Shown here piece after piece: positions 1-11,357 of a DNA stretch of 64,000 nucleotides (positions within the stretch are counted from its first letter, which is position 1; every line of letters starts with the position of its first letter). A program made the position numbers and the translations under genes. Origin of the DNA: Serripes groenlandicus (lineage: Eukaryota > Mollusca > Bivalvia > Cardiida > Cardiidae); the NCBI GenBank assembly GCA_031761405.1, contig JASEVX010000012.1, positions 27,389,217 through 27,453,216 of the forward strand, given 5' to 3'. The notes beneath the pieces were generated by a model. The model saw only the letters and a program-made list of their open reading frames with translations. It did no database searches and was not told the origin of the DNA.

Positions 1-266
1 AGCATATGCTCAGGTTTTAGATCCAATGAAATCGCACGATACAACCAACACGTAGTTTTGTACAATTAGAAAACAAGACAAGCACCACAACTCTATATCA
101 TTTATTTTATGATTTGTTATACCTGTTTCATATATATATAGTTTATAAGCAAGAATTTGATTGGCTGCTGCAAAGGCCAGTCTGAGTTGACATGTTTGGG
201 GAAGTCATCAGATTATAAGAATAACTACATACAAGCCACTGAAGGTTAGGTCTTGTTTTAATGAGA

Positions 267-420
267 TTACCTTTTCCCACATACGACAAATTTGCAGCAG
301 TAAACTTTGTCTTTAAATGAATGAACAATTACTGTGTGAAATTGAAGACATTGTGGCAAAAGGATTAATTGCTCATCATGTGCAATTTCTCCTCTTGTCC
401 AAGGGTTTTCAGAAGTGACA
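267..420 (+). mobile_element. MITE fragment of the TTAACCCTTTCCCACAT family
   Basis: It starts with CCTTTTCCCACATACGACAAATTTGCAGCAG and has the central foldback TTGCTC...GTGCAATTTCTCC that marks the family. The right terminal repeat is missing. It sits in the intron upstream of the kinase exon at 493. Confidence 0.6.
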
Positions 421-492
421 ATCTTCTTCTGCCGAGGCTGTTTGTGGCATTAAATGAGGTGAAAAGTTTATTTGTATGTCTTTATATTACAG

Positions 493-589
493 AATACAGA
501 CATATATCAATTCTACAATGCCAATCATTAAACATTTCCAAGCCTTGAATTTAGTCACTGAGATAGCAGCAGATAATACTCCAGATGAG
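493..589 (+). CDS. Penultimate exon of a UMP-CMP/adenylate kinase family gene
   Basis: Nucleoside-monophosphate kinases move a phosphate from ATP to UMP, CMP or AMP. The exon follows a clean acceptor (TTTATATTACAG) and starts in codon phase 2. It reads (R)IQTYINSTMPIIKHFQALN, then LVTEIAADNTPDE, and ends at GAG before a GT donor at 590. The RIQTY...T.PII...DEVF pattern is that of the C-terminal part of UMP-CMP kinase; AK1/AK5-type adenylate kinases are close alternatives. Reading through the donor would give a hydrophobic tail and an early TAA. Splicing to 2862 in phase 0 instead restores DEVFKDVV, which supports the exon boundary. The P-loop and LID exons must lie left of the window. Confidence 0.8.
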
Positions 590-2861
590 GTTCTCATTTT
601 ATTGTATACCCTTTCCCTGGTATTAAACCTTTTAAACACATAAAAGGAGAAGTTTCTAACAACCATTTCCAGTTTTCCTGAACATTATTACATTTTCTTC
701 AGACATATTCAAAGCAGAAAACTAAACTCTAAAAAGTCCTAGAATTAGATTTTTGGCCATTTTTAATACAAAGGTAACCCTTTCCCACATACAATAATTA
801 TTCAGTAGACGACTCTAATAAAATAAAATGCACAAATGTGGAAAATGCCTACACTGAAAGTATAATTATCGAAAACAAGAAAAATCTTTAAAAAAGATAT
901 ACGGCGATTAATATGAGAAAACAGCAAGAAATGGAACATGCGCATATTATTTGACTTGAATATCAGATAGGTTTTGTTAATAATTAAACAATCAGTAATT
1001 CTTCATGAATTATAAAATTTGCGCAATAATGTTGTATATGTAAGAATTCGATAGCTCCTTAGATTGGGAATGCATTATAATCGTGAACCAGTTGGAGCAT
1101 TGTTCGAATAGAACATTGTTCTTTAAAAGATATATAATCAGTAATCGAGTGTAGCTTGTGCGTTTTTTGTTGAACTCTTTCTTTTTAGAACCACGTGTCA
1201 GCCAAAATTATGTAAACTCTCAGAAACTAATAAATACTAAACGGAAAGGGTGGAATCAACTTATTTAATTCTTGATCGCAGTATCAACTACTAAATCATA
1301 ACAATAATCTATGTGTTTACCAAAGGCTAATCAGCAATCTCCATCCAGCTTCAGTTTCTATAAATAGATTACCAAGGCCGAGAATACCCCGTCATATGAC
1401 TGGAGATTACGCGAGGCTCCCAAGAGTTGTATACATTTCAATTGACGATAAATAATTGAAAAGCTTATAATGTTTCATAAGTAATTAATATTTTGCTCTT
1501 AAATATTATATTTCATACGTTTCATTGATTTTTTTTCACCTTATTAGTGACTCTCGTAGGATCGCCAACTTCACTATCAACCAATCAAAACGTTTCATTT
1601 CCTTTATTTCTTTGATATTATTCACTAAATACATCATTTGATTTGTCTACAATCTAGATCATTTGTTTAACATCCAGGTCAAAACCTAGGTTAATCAGCT
1701 ATTGCCTAAAAATATAAAACAATGTGGCAAAAAAAATCTTCTTTTGTCACATAGTTTTCAATAGTTGTCTGCTACAGAGGCATCAGAGAGCATCTATATA
1801 TGGAAAACGATAAAATCCTGATTTATTATTATGCAAACAATTTTATTCAGGTGGACATATTATGTTAAGCTGACTGTTTGGGCTTTATATATATTGGATC
1901 TAGCCTTTTGTAGCAGACCACTTTTGAAAACATTTTGGATTTAGGTCACTTGAGCACAAATTGCTTTACATGCTCTATTGTGACCACTCATCGTCTATCT
2001 GTCTGTCCATTCACATTTTCCATAACAAAACATTTTCTCCTAAACAAATGAATCAATTTGAAAAGAAAATCACAGGGATATTCCTGAGGTGGCCATCTGC
2101 AAAAGTTTTTCGAAGCATCTGCTCAGCTGTACAAGATTGCCACAAGAGATTAAAATATAACATTTCAAAACCACATCACATGAATTATTGACCCAATTTC
2201 AAAATATTTTCACAAAAATGTTATTTTATTGACCCTCTACCACAACTGTTCAGGCCATTATTATTCACATTCACAGAATTGTTCCTATTTAAACACTCTG
2301 AATGCTATGGCACCAGAAAGGGGGACGATGATAAATATTCTTCTTTTCTGAAACTGATGATCTGATTTCAGGATAAATTGGCGGAAATTGTCCGTAGGTA
2401 AACCGCTACCAAAATGTGAATGAGGTATTTTGATTGGTGAAAAAACATGGCCACATAGTGAAATCCGTTAACAGCCTCTTTTGGAATTGGGGTTGTTTCA
2501 TCACCTGTAATGAAAACTGTACTGATCAGTTTTAAAATTAATTTCCCAAAAATGTTAATTGTTTACCCTCTATAGGGTTTACTACAGCCATCCTGATTGG
2601 TGACGAAAACATGGTCGCCAGATGGACATGACTGGTTTGCTTTATGTGTGTTTAGAGCAATATTTTAAATCTCTCATAGATAGCTCGGATGAGGGCAAGC
2701 AGTCTTGTGTCGACCGTTAATCCGACATTTGTAATTTAATGCCCTGCATTTATTGATCATAACTTAAGGAACACATACTCATGTAAGCAATCCAGGTAGA
2801 GCCTCATGATCATTTAATTTAATTAATCATATTTCAACATAATATTTTTTTCTGTTTCCAG
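590..2861 (+). other. Intron of the NMP-kinase gene, with MITE fragments
   Basis: GT at 590-591 and AG at 2860-2861. It contains a left-half MITE fragment near 773-845 (AACCCTTTCCCACATACA start) and a right-half fragment near 1722-1803 (TGTGGCAAA ... GTTTTCAATAGTTGTCTGC ... GCATC). A degenerate repeat at 2380-2650 has two versions of a 'TTGATTGGTGA.AAAACATGG' segment. I see no other coding signal in this intron. Confidence 0.6.
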
Positions 2862-2924
2862 GTTTTCAAGGATGTCGTGAAAGCTCTTGAAGGTCTAGGA
2901 TTCCAGAGCCAGGAGAGTCAGTGA
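2862..2924 (+). CDS. Terminal exon of the same nucleoside-monophosphate kinase gene
   Basis: After the polypyrimidine acceptor TTTTTTTCTGTTTCCAG the exon reads VFKDVVKALEGLGFQSQESQ and stops at TGA (2922-2924). It joins the exon ending at 589 in phase 0, giving DE|VF, the usual DEVF boundary before the last helix of UMP-CMP and adenylate kinases. The C-terminus runs a few residues past the usual end of the family. A candidate polyadenylation signal AATAAA lies at 3232-3237, which would make a 3' UTR of about 330 bases. The intron between the two exons (590-2861) holds fragments of the CCCTTTCCCACAT MITE family and other degenerate repeats. Confidence 0.8.
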   Translation, partial: VFKDVVKALEGLGFQSQESQ

Positions 2925-5285
2925 TATACCTGTCATTGAAAACCAATGTGATGGACATTATCCATTGTTCCATCCATCCTATATTATACCGTAATTGTTA
3001 TATACTGTTTAAGTGGTTCTGAATATTGCGCTTGTATTTTTTCCTAACCGGATTTTGCTAAGGGAAACCGAGGTTGCTAGATTATGGCAAATCATTTGGC
3101 AGGCATTAACTGAACATTTACTTCTTGTAAAATTGTTTCAGGAGCCGCTCGTAATAACTGTTTGAAAGGGAATGTTGAATAAGTCAATATCAAAATATCA
3201 TAAAGTCAGCTTGGGTTCTTAAAATCATGAAAATAAACCAGAGTTCAGTACTTGGGCGAATCATGCGTGATCCTACTAAAACCCTTCATATTCCTTAATT
3301 GCAAAGATAAAGTGATACTAAATTATTACAAAATTTGCTTAGCCACATATAGAAGCCCAAAGATTTGGAGAAATTCCCTGATTGTTTGAGACTGTAAAGT
3401 TTAGTTTGTACTGCAATACGATTATTTAAATGTTTACATGATACCTGTTGTAAGTTTTATTCAAAGGTTTTATCTATTTAATCATAAATTCAGAACACTT
3501 TAAAAAAAAAAACCTGTTATACATTGCCATCAACTACCCTTTTGACAAAACAGGATAGGTTTTCTATTGTTTTGTTTTCTTCTTTACTGGCTCAATGTGC
3601 CAGTGAGCTATATTCCGTAAATAATTACTTTACATGACTTCATCTCATGAATCATTGGATTGCTTTTATATTACTTGACAGGAATCAACTTCTAGTTTCA
3701 ATGATAGCAAACAATTCCTTCTAATACAAACCATTTTCCTTATACAAATGATGTTTGATAACAATTTTCTAACACAATAGGTTGTTATTCTTATTTTGTT
3801 TATTTCCGCTCAATGATGGAATTAAACATATTTTTGTTGTATGTATCTGTTACTGAATTTTGAGGGAGACATTTAGTTATGTTTTGTGTATATTGCTATA
3901 TCACGGCTATTCTACTGATAATGAAAGGTTTATGTATTGTTTTAGCTTGTATATTTAGATGATTATCAACGAAAATTGGAATTTATTTTTAAAGTTTTGT
4001 TCTATTACCTGGCCTGAGCTATTGTGATTGATCTGTGTCCGTAATCAAGAATATAACTGTGGACACTCCAGATGCCACGATTGTTATACAATCTTCATAA
4101 CATTTATTTAGAATATATGTTAAGGTGTTATCTCGGCCATGTTTGAATATGGGTCATGTTGATTAAAAAGGCTAGGTCACTAGGTCAAAATTTAAGAACA
4201 AGATGGCCCAAAAATCAATCACCTGAGTGATGGTATAGAAGCCACATCAGGGAAAACTTGATCAAGAGTGGGAATGAAATGGCGGGGAATGGACACTGTA
4301 GATGAAATAGCTTATTAGTAAATGTTATTTTTAATAAGGCATTCTATTTTAAAACATTATTTTTCGAAAAAGGACCACCAATGGAAAGTTTCTGTGAAGT
4401 TTAGTTGATATTAGTTCTGTGGTTTCGGGGGAGATGTCAGTTGAAGCTCAAAGTTCATTCTATCTCATTATTGATGCAACCTGGTTGTTATGTATTTCAT
4501 CTAATCAATATAGCTTAAAACAAATTATGTACAATTTCACTGAAGGATAATTTCTACTTTATTATCTTTAAATCAGAAAGCACTTTTAGAATGTTTCTGT
4601 TTTTGTAATTTTGCGTCTTTTCTGATGCCGCCTGTCTGCCATGTTTTCAAAAATCAATATCATTTTTGTTTGGAAGAGGCTTACCCAAGCAACATTTCTA
4701 CAAAATAATCTTGGAATCAGACAAGTGGATTTAGAGGAGAAGAATTGTAACGTATGGATATTTCCCTCTGTCCCTTTTCTGATGTCGCAGCAACCAAAGT
4801 TCTTCATATAATTTATATATGAAAAACCATTTCTGTGAAGTTTGACAAGTGGACCAAAAAAGCCCTTAATTGCACAGCCGAGAGAAAGCTTTATACCTTT
4901 CATTGTTTTCGAGAATTAATGTGTTTGGTTTTACAGCACGGCAGTTCAGACAAAAAGATTTTCCCTATATATCTCTTTGTAAAACAGGTGAACCCAGGGG
5001 TAGGCCAAATTTCTACCACATGAGCATGATTTGGACAATCTTATTAGAGGACCATGAGACAAAGCTAAAAACCAAATATCTCAGCTCTAGGCCTTTCTGT
5101 TTCAGAGAAGAAGATTTTCCCCTATATATCTCTATGTAATTCAGGTGATCCCTGGGGCGGGGCTAATTTTGAACCCATGAGCATAATTTGAACAATCTTG
5201 GTGGGGGACCACGAGACAATGCTGAAAATTGTCCAAAGCCTTATGAGGATTAAGAGAATTATATTCTCAGATCTTTATATTTTTG
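2925..5285. other. 3' UTR and flank, then degenerate interspersed repeats
   Basis: The kinase 3' UTR runs to about 3250. From 3260 to 4130 I see AT-rich DNA with no recognisable feature. From about 4130 the sequence is a decayed interspersed repeat of a 'GGACCACCA...TTTCTGTGAAGTTTAGTTGAT' type. At 4940-5260 there are two tandem versions of a unit of roughly 150 bp: AGAAGATTTTCCC...TATATATCTCT...GGTGA.CC..GGGG...CATGAGCAT.ATTTG.ACAATCTT. Open frames across it are short and overlap on both strands, so I do not call genes. Confidence 0.5.
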
Positions 5286-5295
5286 GATGTCCGTG

Positions 5296-5886
5296 AAGTT
5301 GGCAGTTTGGCAGTCTGGCAGCCTGGCAGCGTGAAGTTAGCAGTCTGGCAGTCTGGCAGCCTGTCAGCGTGAAGTTAGCAGTCTGGCAGTCTTGCAGCCT
5401 GGCAGCGTGAAGTAAGCAGTCTGGCAGTCTGGCAGCCTGACAGCGTGAAGGTAACAGCCTGGCAGCGTGGCAGTCTGGCAGCGTGAAGTTAGCATTCTGA
5501 CAGTGTGGCAGTCTGGCAGCACGATAAGAGCAGTCTGGCAGCCTGACAGCATGAAGTTAGCAGCCTGGCAGCGTGGCAGTCTGGCAGCGTGAAGTTAGCA
5601 TTCTGACAGCGTGGCAGTCTGGCAGCACGAACTGAGCAGCGTGACAGCCTGGCAGCACGAACTGAGCAGCGTAGCAGCCTGGCTGTACGAACTGAGCAGC
5701 GTGGCAGCACGAACTGAGTAGCGAGGCAGCTTTGCAAAGCAAAGATGTCAGTCTGACATCGTAATGAACTGAGGAACATAACAGCGTAGCAGCCTGGCAG
5801 TCTGGCAGCGTGAAGCTAGCATTCTGACAGCGTGGGAACCTGGTAGCATGAACTGAGCAGCGTGGCAGCCTGGCAGTACGAACTGA
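5296..5886. repeat. GTCTGGCAGC-type minisatellite
   Basis: About 590 bp are built from a 10-bp core (GTCTGGCAGC / GCCTGGCAGC / GCGTGGCAGC) with spacers GTGAAGTTAGCA and ACGAACTGAGCA. The spacers create longer composite units of about 30-45 bp. The minus strand is open in several frames, giving Cys/Leu-rich repeats, only because the 10-bp unit cycles through the frames. I treat those as non-coding. Confidence 0.85.
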
Positions 5887-6017
5887 GCATACAACTTAAA
5901 TTATATACTTTTACACAGACTTTTCGTGTGAACTTAGCCATAGTATCCAAGCCCCAATAGGAAGTATGTGCGCATAGTATACTCCATTTTACAATGCAAA
6001 GTGACAGTTTCACCTTG

Positions 6018-6178
6018 GACTTAGTATCTCCTAACTATGACATAGTATCTCCTAATTGGGAGATAGTATCTCCTAATTAGGACTTAGTATCTCCTAATAA
6101 TGACTTAGTATCTCCTAATTAGGAGTTAGTATCTCCTAAGTATGACTTAGTATCTCCTAATTAGGAGATAATATCTCT
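6018..6178. repeat. 21-bp satellite, unit GACTTAGTATCTCCTAATTAG
   Basis: About 7.5 tandem copies of a 21-bp unit with a fixed core TAGTATCTCCTAA and a variable end (TTAG, CTAT, TTGG, TAAT, GTAT). It starts 130 bp after the GGCAG minisatellite. The variants TTAGGAG and GACTTAG make the junction partly palindromic (CTCCTAATTAGGAG). Confidence 0.85.
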
Positions 6179-6179
6179 C

Positions 6180-6620
6180 AAAAATATGACAGACTGTGGC
6201 ACTAGGACGCTTCCATAATAAGGTATTAAATCTTTGAACAATTTTAAAAAGGACCACCACAAGAACATTCCTGTAAAGTTTAGTTGATAAACAGTTCACA
6301 TTGGTTTCTGATGCCACCTGCAGCTTCCTTTTTCAACCATTCAATATGGCTTGAACAAATGATGTACAGTGTCACTAAAGAAACTTTTCTGCTAAACTAT
6401 CATGACCTCTTGAGAACTTTAATAAGAAAGGTAATTTAAAGTTTTGATACATTGCCCCTTTTCTTAATCCATTTGGCAACCATATTTTAAACCAATTAAT
6501 ATGGTTTGAATAATGTTTGTAGAGGGTCCCTCAAGGACCATTTCTTCTAAGTTATCATGGAATCTGAAAAGCAGTTATAGAGAACAGGAATTTTAAAGTT
6601 ATGGCCTTTTTCTACCTTTC
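6180..6620. repeat. Degenerate interspersed repeat, same type as 4.1-5.3 kb
   Basis: It carries the same phrases as the repeat to its left: 'GGACCACCA.AAGAACATT.CTGTAAAGTTTAGTTGAT', 'TGATGCCACCTG', 'CAATATGGCTTGAACAAATGATGTACA'. No gene is supported. Confidence 0.45.
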
Positions 6621-6774
6621 CGATCCGTTAGTATACGAATATGACTTGCAATGTTGTCCGTTCCAAGAAAGAGTTTCTAATCTAGTTAAAAACGTTCGAC
6701 AATCATAAATATCAACAACAGGATCCTACACATACCGCTTTAAAAACTAAATTCAGTATCGATTGTTCGATTGT

Positions 6775-7060
6775 TAGATTGATTGGCGATTAAAGCCGTT
6801 TTCAACATTGTTTCAGTCATATCACGGCTGCCAGTTCACCTTCTCGTGTGTTCATTGGCTTTCTCACACCAGTAGTGCACACACTATACTTTCCAAACAA
6901 CTGTCTGCCTTGCCATATATACTGTAAGTCTATTGGTGAAAGACAAATGACGTTTGTCACTATGACTTTTGTCAAACGTCGGCACGAACGTTGGTCGAGC
7001 TGGTATTCGAACTTACAACCACTGGATTGATAGCTCGCGTCGCTACCGACAGAGCTCGGC
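6775..7060 (-). mobile_element. tRNA-headed SINE, minus strand
   Basis: On the minus strand the element opens with a tRNA-like head. The + strand shows its complement: TCGAGCTGGTATTCGAAC (B box) and CGCTACCGACAGAGCTC (A box). It ends in the family tail, whose + strand form is GATTGATTGGCGATTAAAGCC. The middle contains the conserved 'GCCAGTTCACCT...TTTCTCACACCAGTA' block. Stems are degraded, so it is not a functional tRNA. Confidence 0.75.
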
Positions 7061-7167
7061 TCGGCAAAGTCAGTTGCGAAGGGTATCGATTAATTGATTG
7101 GAACTTTAAACAGCGAAAATACTGTATATTAAATTAGGAATGCAGATATATGACCAAGTGATGTTTT

Positions 7168-7575
7168 ATTTGTTTTATTGGGGTTTAACGCCATTTTCAA
7201 CATGAGTCCAGTTATATCACGACCAGTTCAGTTGTTCAGGATCCCCGGGTTGTAACGCTTGTTGCACATTCCCTAAGAGTAACTCCGAGTGTGATTCCGT
7301 AACTTATGCTTAAGTCATATCACTGCGGTCAGTTCACCTACCATAGTTTTCCTGTCTTTCTCATACCAGTACTTCACACAACAGACCTTCCAAGAAACTA
7401 GCTGTTTTTCCACATAGACTGTTAGCACATTGGTGTAAGACGAATGAAGCTTTTTATTTTTTCTTCTATTTTAGGAACTGAGCCTTTATCACGCCTTCAG
7501 TAATATTGGCTAATGTATGAACTCACAACCGCTGGATAAACATCACGCCTCGCTACCGACTGAGCTACAAGAACT
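7168..7575 (-). mobile_element. Diverged tRNA-headed SINE with internal insertion
   Basis: The + strand shows the reversed tail GGGGTTTAACGCCATTTTCAACA, an internal stretch foreign to the family at about 7225-7320, then the usual body. It ends in a head complement CTACCGACTGAGCTACAAG. A related copy lies at 19,600-19,935. This pair marks the left side of the large direct duplication. Confidence 0.6.
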
Positions 7576-8212
7576 CGGTTTAAATTACGAAGAATTCTTT
7601 AAAACTCAAAAGAAAGAAATGCAAGATGTTAGTATAAAGCATGACAAGATATTTACAAATTCTTCGAGTTGAAAACAAATTTAGGCTCAAAGATTCAATT
7701 GATTCATTGAACAATTTAATCATCAGTTATGAGACTCATAAGTCTATGGCCATTGTGTACGTTGATCTGTAATGGAAGGTTCTGTCGAGATAAAAATAAT
7801 TGATCTTAGAACGCAACAGTATTGGTGTAACATATGTCGAATATTGAGAAAAGCCAAATTTGTCATCAAAGTATATTTGAGACGTGCAAGTCGAAACTGG
7901 TTTGTCTTAGATCTCAAAAAAGTGAAAACACATGAGAGCTATTTAAAAAAAAAAAAAAATCTCATAGACTGATTCACTGTCTGTCAACCATTTAAAAAAA
8001 AGCCTTTTATAACCGGCGCTGTTCGTAAGCCATGAGTTAGGCAGATGTAATCCGTGCAGATCAAGACCAGCGAGCGCATCCGAGCAATCTGGTTTGGCTT
8101 TGCGCTGCTCCAATTAGTCATAGAAGGTTTTAATTGATGTCTGTAAAACCGTATCCATTAGAATCCCTTACCGTTGATACGCAGGAACGTGTCATGATTA
8201 CACTGATGTCGG

Positions 8213-8440
8213 TTAACCTTTATCCTTTCCCACATTCAACAAATCCGCAGCAGACGACTTTAAAAACATCTAGGCAAAAATGCAAAATCGTTATAAATAA
8301 CGCTAGTATTACTTGAAAAAGATGACACCATTCGACAAAAGAAGAAATTGCTCATTTTTGAGCAATTTCTCCTGTTGTCATAATGTTTTGAAAAGAAGGC
8401 AGAGGTGTCAGAAAGCGTCTGTATGTTGGAAAGGGTTAAT
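8213..8440. mobile_element. Complete MITE with TTAACCCTTTCCCACAT ends
   Basis: The left end TTAACCTTTATCCTTTCCCACAT matches the inverted right end GTTGGAAAGGGTTAA. The centre is a near-perfect hairpin AGAAATTGCTCATTTTTGAG then CAATTTCTCCTGTTGTC. Next to the right end is GTCAGAAAGCGTCTGTATG, the segment that reappears as the 95-bp satellite at 54.9-61.2 kb. In copy B only the left part remains (29,752-29,850). Confidence 0.75.
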
Positions 8441-8442
8441 AA

Positions 8443-10287
8443 ACGCTCATTTATACTTCCTGTTAGCAAAACAAGAAGTGTTGCACTTTTTGTTTTACAA
8501 GCATACGCTTTGATATGATGATGATTCGGTAACTGATTTATTATATGAGCGAAGGATGACGGATATTAACGTTGATGATTATCTTAGATATTATTACTTT
8601 CACACAGACTTAAGAATACCCTTCTCTTATCATAAAACACAAACAAGCCGCCCATTGTGGAATATGCTGGTTTGTGTAACTAAGTTATGAAATCACATAA
8701 TGATATAATATAGAAAGTACGGCTACACTTCTAGATATTTGAGTGCCTCTAGTGGCACATGACAAACAGATTGACGATGAAACTTCTTCCAAGGTTGTGC
8801 ACGTGCCTGTATCTTCACTGGTTGTACATGCGACATAAATGTCATTCATATTGTTATACGGTATAGAAGATTAAACAAGAATGTTTCCGAGGAAATGTCT
8901 AAAAACGAATATCTGGTAATGGGTTCATATTTTATCATTTCGAGTAAATATCAAATACAGTATAATGATACATGCGTCTGAAATGTCTATGCTAAATGAA
9001 ATGTATATATACGTTTACTATTCCGAATGCCAGTGAGTTAAACTTACATACAGGGTTATTGTATAACTTAATTTCTTCAGCCTTTTGTGTTGACACAAAA
9101 TGTAGGGTCTTAACACGTTACTTGCTTTACACTACTTTAAACAGCATGTGCTAATCACAAATGTAGAACTTTCAAAACGAATTGCGAAACATGTAGGACA
9201 AGATTAGTCTGCTCATCCGTGCTGTCTAATCTTGGTCTACATTATGCACTACAGTGGTAGGAATACAGTGGGCAAAGGGTTAAAGGTTTCCCTGATATGG
9301 TATTTTATAGTAAATACTTTTTACAAACATTTTGACGTTAAAAGTAACATCAGAAAAGTTCGAAGCATATTTCAGGGGCGTTAATCAGACTGTACGTAGA
9401 CACGGGTGAATCAGGATTACGTTTATTTCTGAATATCTATTTTCTTTAGACAATGCTAAATATGAAGGGTGGTAATCAAATTAGTTGATAAAGGGAAAAG
9501 GTGACATTGCTCACATTCAGCATGTTAACATGTCATCTGTTGTCAATGCGTCAAAGGGAGTATATATTAGAGAGAGAAAGTTACATGTAAAGACGAATAA
9601 ATGATAAATAATGCAATAACGGGAGATACACATTTGCACATCCTAATAGAAAACTAGAATTGTTAACACAGCTTATATTATACACGACTATTGTTTAGAA
9701 TGAAATATGGTTGTGTCCATAGTTCAATATATTTATCTATATTGAGCCTACACATACTTAAAAGAAAATTGGTATGCCTATACATTGTTTCCTTGACTAT
9801 AAATGTATTTAAAGCTGATTCATATAAAACCAAACAATGTCATACGAAAATCGAAATTCGGTACATTGTGAGAAACAAAGTATAAGATCAGCCTATACAC
9901 ATTGTAAGACTACTCGTGGTCCTAAATGCTCCGCTTTGAGAGTGTTTGTAAGAATGTGTGTATGTATGTAGTACGATTATCAGATGCATCACAAGTCTCT
10001 AAATCCCGATATTTCATTCGAAAGGCTAAAATGGGAGGGGGGGATTTTTTTATGGTAAATGTCTTCGTTATCGTTCTAATTATCATACATTTTATGGTAG
10101 AAAAAATAAGAAATACATAATGAAAGAAAAACGATATCCAGCGAAATCTGTCCTGATGGCATCTTCGTTACGGTATCACTTAAATATGTTTTGAGATGAT
10201 ATTCGTGGTAATATTAGAACTACAAATGGCTACTTTTGTCAGAACTGCATTTAGAGGTATATCACGAGATGAAGAGCCTGATAATAC
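8443..10287. other. Copy A intergenic DNA, no gene seen
   Basis: AT-rich DNA shared with copy B (29,880-32,690) at moderate identity. A segment near 9180-9245 (GATTAGTCTGCTCATCCGTG) belongs to a repeat also seen at 31,330-31,390. Copy B carries an extra segment of about 800 bp (30,387-31,193) that is absent here at about 9050. Short ORFs are not conserved between the copies, so I call no gene. Confidence 0.6.
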
Positions 10288-10683
10288 ATACGGAATATTA
10301 CGTTGCGGGAGCGATAAAAGGGTTTGTATTGCACGACAAGTAGCGTGGAAAAATCGATATCTTACGAGACCGAAGGTCGAGTAAGATATGGATTTTCCCA
10401 CGCTACGAGTCGTGCAATACGTACCCATTTATCGCTCCCGCAACGTAATATTCCTTTTATTATATACCTACGATCTATGAAGAGCGAAAAAACTATTAAA
10501 TATACAGATTCAATACATTGTTTATTGGGGATACCTCGCTGAAAGTATTCCGCGCACTGTCTGACGTCACAATCTTGTATTTACACCGCATGTAGGTACG
10601 GAATTTTAATCTGTCGTGGTGTATTTGCGCATGTCAATCTGCATGTATTTCCACCGGAAAATGTACAGGCATATAATAAATAC
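10288..10683. mobile_element. Palindrome-bearing insertion specific to copy A
   Basis: Copy B reads straight across this point (...ATGATGATACGG...). Copy A has about 396 extra bases, flanked by a possible 5-bp duplication AATAC (10,283-10,287 and 10,679-10,683). The left 163 bp (10,292-10,454) form a long near-perfect palindrome. Its arms run from GGAATATTACGTTGCGGGAG to ATATCTTAC, and the loop is about 13 bases (GAGACCGAAGGTC). This is a foldback/MITE-type element. The rest holds an ACTGTCTGACGTCAC stretch and no ORF. Confidence 0.65.
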
Positions 10684-10740
10684 GGTTAGTATGTACAGTA
10701 CTGCTAACCTGAGTCTACACTGTACGCAGATACAACAATA

Positions 10741-11280
10741 TATAAATGACACATTGCTTTGAATTGGACAGTAATATTGTCAGCCTGAGGAGAATACTGT
10801 ATATATAGGAGACAGTATTTTTCCGAAGGATGACAACATTACTGTCCAATTCAAAGCAATGTGTTATTTATTTTATTATACCGAAAAATAATAAAATAAT
10901 AAAATATAAATAATAAAATTATAAATAATAAATAAATAATATTAAAAAATAAAAAAATAAAATATTTGCATATTATTTATATATTTTATGAAAATATTTT
11001 ATTATTATTATTATTAGCATATGATCTGTAAAATGTTTCATAGCACAAAAGTACAACATAGAGCGCTCTACATGTCTAGTTTTAATGAGTTTCATTAACA
11101 TAAATCTTCCTACCTATCTAATTTGCATACGGCGTGAGACAGTAAAAATTTTTGCATACAGCCGTGAGACAGTACAAAAACTGTCGCATGGTCACGTGGT
11201 ACATTTGTCTTGACAGTAAAAATAGCAACTTTTTGTCAATGGGAGTTTTATATGGACAATGAAATTGAGGTGTAATAATA
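10741..11280. mobile_element. Second copy-A-specific insertion with hairpin and AT-rich core
   Basis: Copy B has ACAATA directly joined to CCTCA; here 540 bases intervene, flanked by AATA on both sides. Inside are a hairpin (10,748-10,783 pairing with 10,829-10,864, core TTTGAATTGGACAGTAAT), an AT-rich stretch of AATAAT/TTATTA (10,865-11,015), and a repeated phrase GCATAC(A)GCCGTGAGACAGTA. No ORF. Confidence 0.6.
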
Positions 11281-11357
11281 CCTCATATCGAAAGATGCAG
11301 CTCTCTTCCAAATATCATATTAAAGTACAAAAACACTGATTGTCTTGTTAAGATTCC

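Noticed and set aside
5364..6013. Cys/Leu/Ala-rich minus-strand frames over the GGCAG minisatellite
   Set aside because: The 10-bp unit cycles through all frames and lacks stops by composition; several frames overlap with the same repeated text.
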